Source: Chloroflexota bacterium | GTDB taxonomy: Bacteria; Chloroflexota; Anaerolineae; Promineifilales; Promineifilaceae | Assembly (NCBI GenBank): GCA_024223125.1 | Contig: JAAEOP010000544.1 | Location: 1 to 5,075, forward strand | DNA: 5,075 nucleotides | Direction: 5' to 3' | Shown: in pieces, positions 4,397 through 5,075 of the stretch | Layout: every line of letters starts with the position of its first letter | Position numbering within the stretch: the first letter of the stretch is position 1 | Notes under the pieces: model-generated | What the model saw: the letters and a program-made list of their open reading frames with translations, nothing else | Told to the model about the DNA's origin: nothing | Database searches by the model: none | Program-made: the position numbers and the translations under genes

Positions 4397-5075
4397 CTAA
4401 TGAAACCGTTTTGGTGAAAAAGACACCAACGCTTCCTCGGTGATTTGACCGATGATTAGATCAGCAATTGATTTACCGGTGATTGGTGAGAGAGCGATGC
4501 CATCTCCTTCATGCCCGGAGGCGATGACAAAACCGGGTAGTTCCGGGGTGCGTCCTAAAATAGGCAATCCGTCTGGTGTAGACGGCCGTAACCCCGCATA
4601 AAATCGCAGCACATGCAGCTTGGACGAGGCCGGAATCAACATCGCCGTTTGCTGAACCAATTTGTGCATGCCCCGGTACGAGCTTTGTCGGGCATAACCG
4701 GAAAATTCGCGCGTACTGCCAATTACCAGATTGCCGCGCCGCGCCTGGGATGCAAACAGCCCGGCTGTCATTTTACCTGAGAGGGCGTCTTTACTGGACA
4801 ACGACTTGCTCAACAAATAGCTGGCCGAGATGATAATGCCATGCACAATGGACGGCCCTGGTTCAGTCACGAACAGTTCCCCCTTGCGCGGCTCCACAGG
4901 CAGATGCACGTTAACCATTTGCGCCAATTTAGATGACCAGGGGCCGGCGGCATTGACAACGGTGTCGGTTGAAATTTTGCCTTGTGGGGTGAGAACGGCT
5001 GTAATCTTCTCCCCCTGCCGCTCAATCCCCACCACCTCCATGCCAGTCCGAACCGTCGCCCCCAACCGTTTGGCA
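4397..5075 (-). CDS. DAO-family FAD oxidoreductase, catalytic subunit (HcnC / LhpB / sarcosine oxidase beta-type), C-terminal part
   Basis: The frame is open to the right edge, so 225 C-terminal residues of a protein of probably 370-400 residues are seen; the N-terminal FAD-binding GxGxxG lies outside. Counting from the first complete codon, VVNAAGPWS (39-47) is the DAO-family FAD-contacting segment, KGELFVTE (64-71) follows, and GLRPSTPDGLPILG (161-174) with SGHEGDGIALSPITGK (186-201) is the C-terminal FAD/active-site block. The GHEGDGIALSPITG form resembles hydroxyproline dehydrogenase or sarcosine oxidase beta subunits more than free-standing glycine oxidases, which fits the adjacent [2Fe-2S] and FAD/BFD subunits. 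It likely holds the substrate site for oxidising an amino acid, N-alkylated amino acid or opine. The stop is TAG at 4397-4399. The internal TTG at 5063-5065 is not the true start. Confidence 0.9.
   Translation of the reverse strand, partial: AKRLGATVRTGMEVVGIERQGEKITAVLTPQGKISTDTVVNAAGPWSSKLAQMVNVHLPVEPRKGELFVTEPGPSIVHGIIISASYLLSKSLSSKDALSGKMTAGLFASQARRGNLVIGSTREFSGYARQSSYRGMHKLVQQTAMLIPASSKLHVLRFYAGLRPSTPDGLPILGRTPELPGFVIASGHEGDGIALSPITGKSIADLIIGQITEEALVSFSPKRFH

Larger units (their letters stand above)
1059..4588. repeat. Iterated palindrome CGGCCG (extended AAACGGCCGTTT), 16 copies
   Basis: CGGCCG begins at 1059, 1320, 1522, 1990, 2144, 2282, 2436, 2697, 2855, 3143, 3518, 3690, 3874, 3992, 4242 and 4583. 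Seven copies are the full octamer ACGGCCGT, and the one at 1317-1328 is the perfect 12-mer AAACGGCCGTTT. About one CGGCCG would be expected in 4 kb at even composition. Copies occur in all three codon phases (encoding TAV/AAV, RP or GR), so protein sequence does not explain them. The pattern resembles the cyanobacterial HIP1 type of highly iterated palindrome; its role here is unknown. No copy lies left of 1059. Confidence 0.8.

Overview
All five clearly supported genes lie on the minus strand and are closely spaced, so they read as one operon transcribed from right to left. The sequence alone does not fix the organism. The mid-range base composition, the frequent palindrome CGGCCG (core of AAACGGCCGTTT) and the GAGATT-type intergenic repeat suggest an environmental bacterium of the Chloroflexota (Anaerolineae-like). 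That placement is from memory of similar genomes and is tentative.

Right part (2661-5075): three consecutive genes encode a flavin/iron-sulfur amine or amino-acid dehydrogenase of the HcnABC / opine oxidase / D-hydroxyproline dehydrogenase type. They are a DAO-family FAD subunit (its N-terminus lies beyond the window), a small [2Fe-2S] ferredoxin-like subunit, and a large FAD/NAD(P)-fold subunit ending in a BFD-like [2Fe-2S] domain. The last two overlap by 14 nt. The likely role is oxidation of an amino acid, imino acid or opine at the DAO-type subunit, with electrons passing through the Fe-S subunits to an acceptor. The substrate cannot be read from the sequence.

Middle (506-2589): a complete thiamine-diphosphate enzyme of the acetolactate synthase / benzoylformate decarboxylase superfamily follows, then a small protein made of two CBS domains. 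A working model is that the dehydrogenase yields a 2-oxo acid or imine that the ThDP enzyme processes, with the CBS protein sensing a nucleotide. This is inference from gene order only.

Left part (1-505): there is no complete gene here. Directly after the CBS stop codon lies a decayed remnant (about 399-500) of a second ThDP enzyme. It is about 75% identical at the nucleotide level to the intact gene over 68 ungapped bases and carries an in-frame stop where the intact protein has Trp388. Beyond it are a 17-bp palindrome next to a promoter-like pair of hexamers, two weaker dyads, and at the left edge the first 19 codons of another minus-strand gene with a strong ribosome binding site, possibly a recombinase.

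Two starts were moved inward because the longer versions would place the Shine-Dalgarno sequence inside the coding region: the [2Fe-2S] protein starts at 4362 and the ThDP enzyme at 2589. I saw no RNA gene, CRISPR array, complete insertion sequence or defence system. The most notable signals are the iterated CGGCCG palindrome, which occurs 16 times in all three codon phases, and the ThDP-enzyme remnant.
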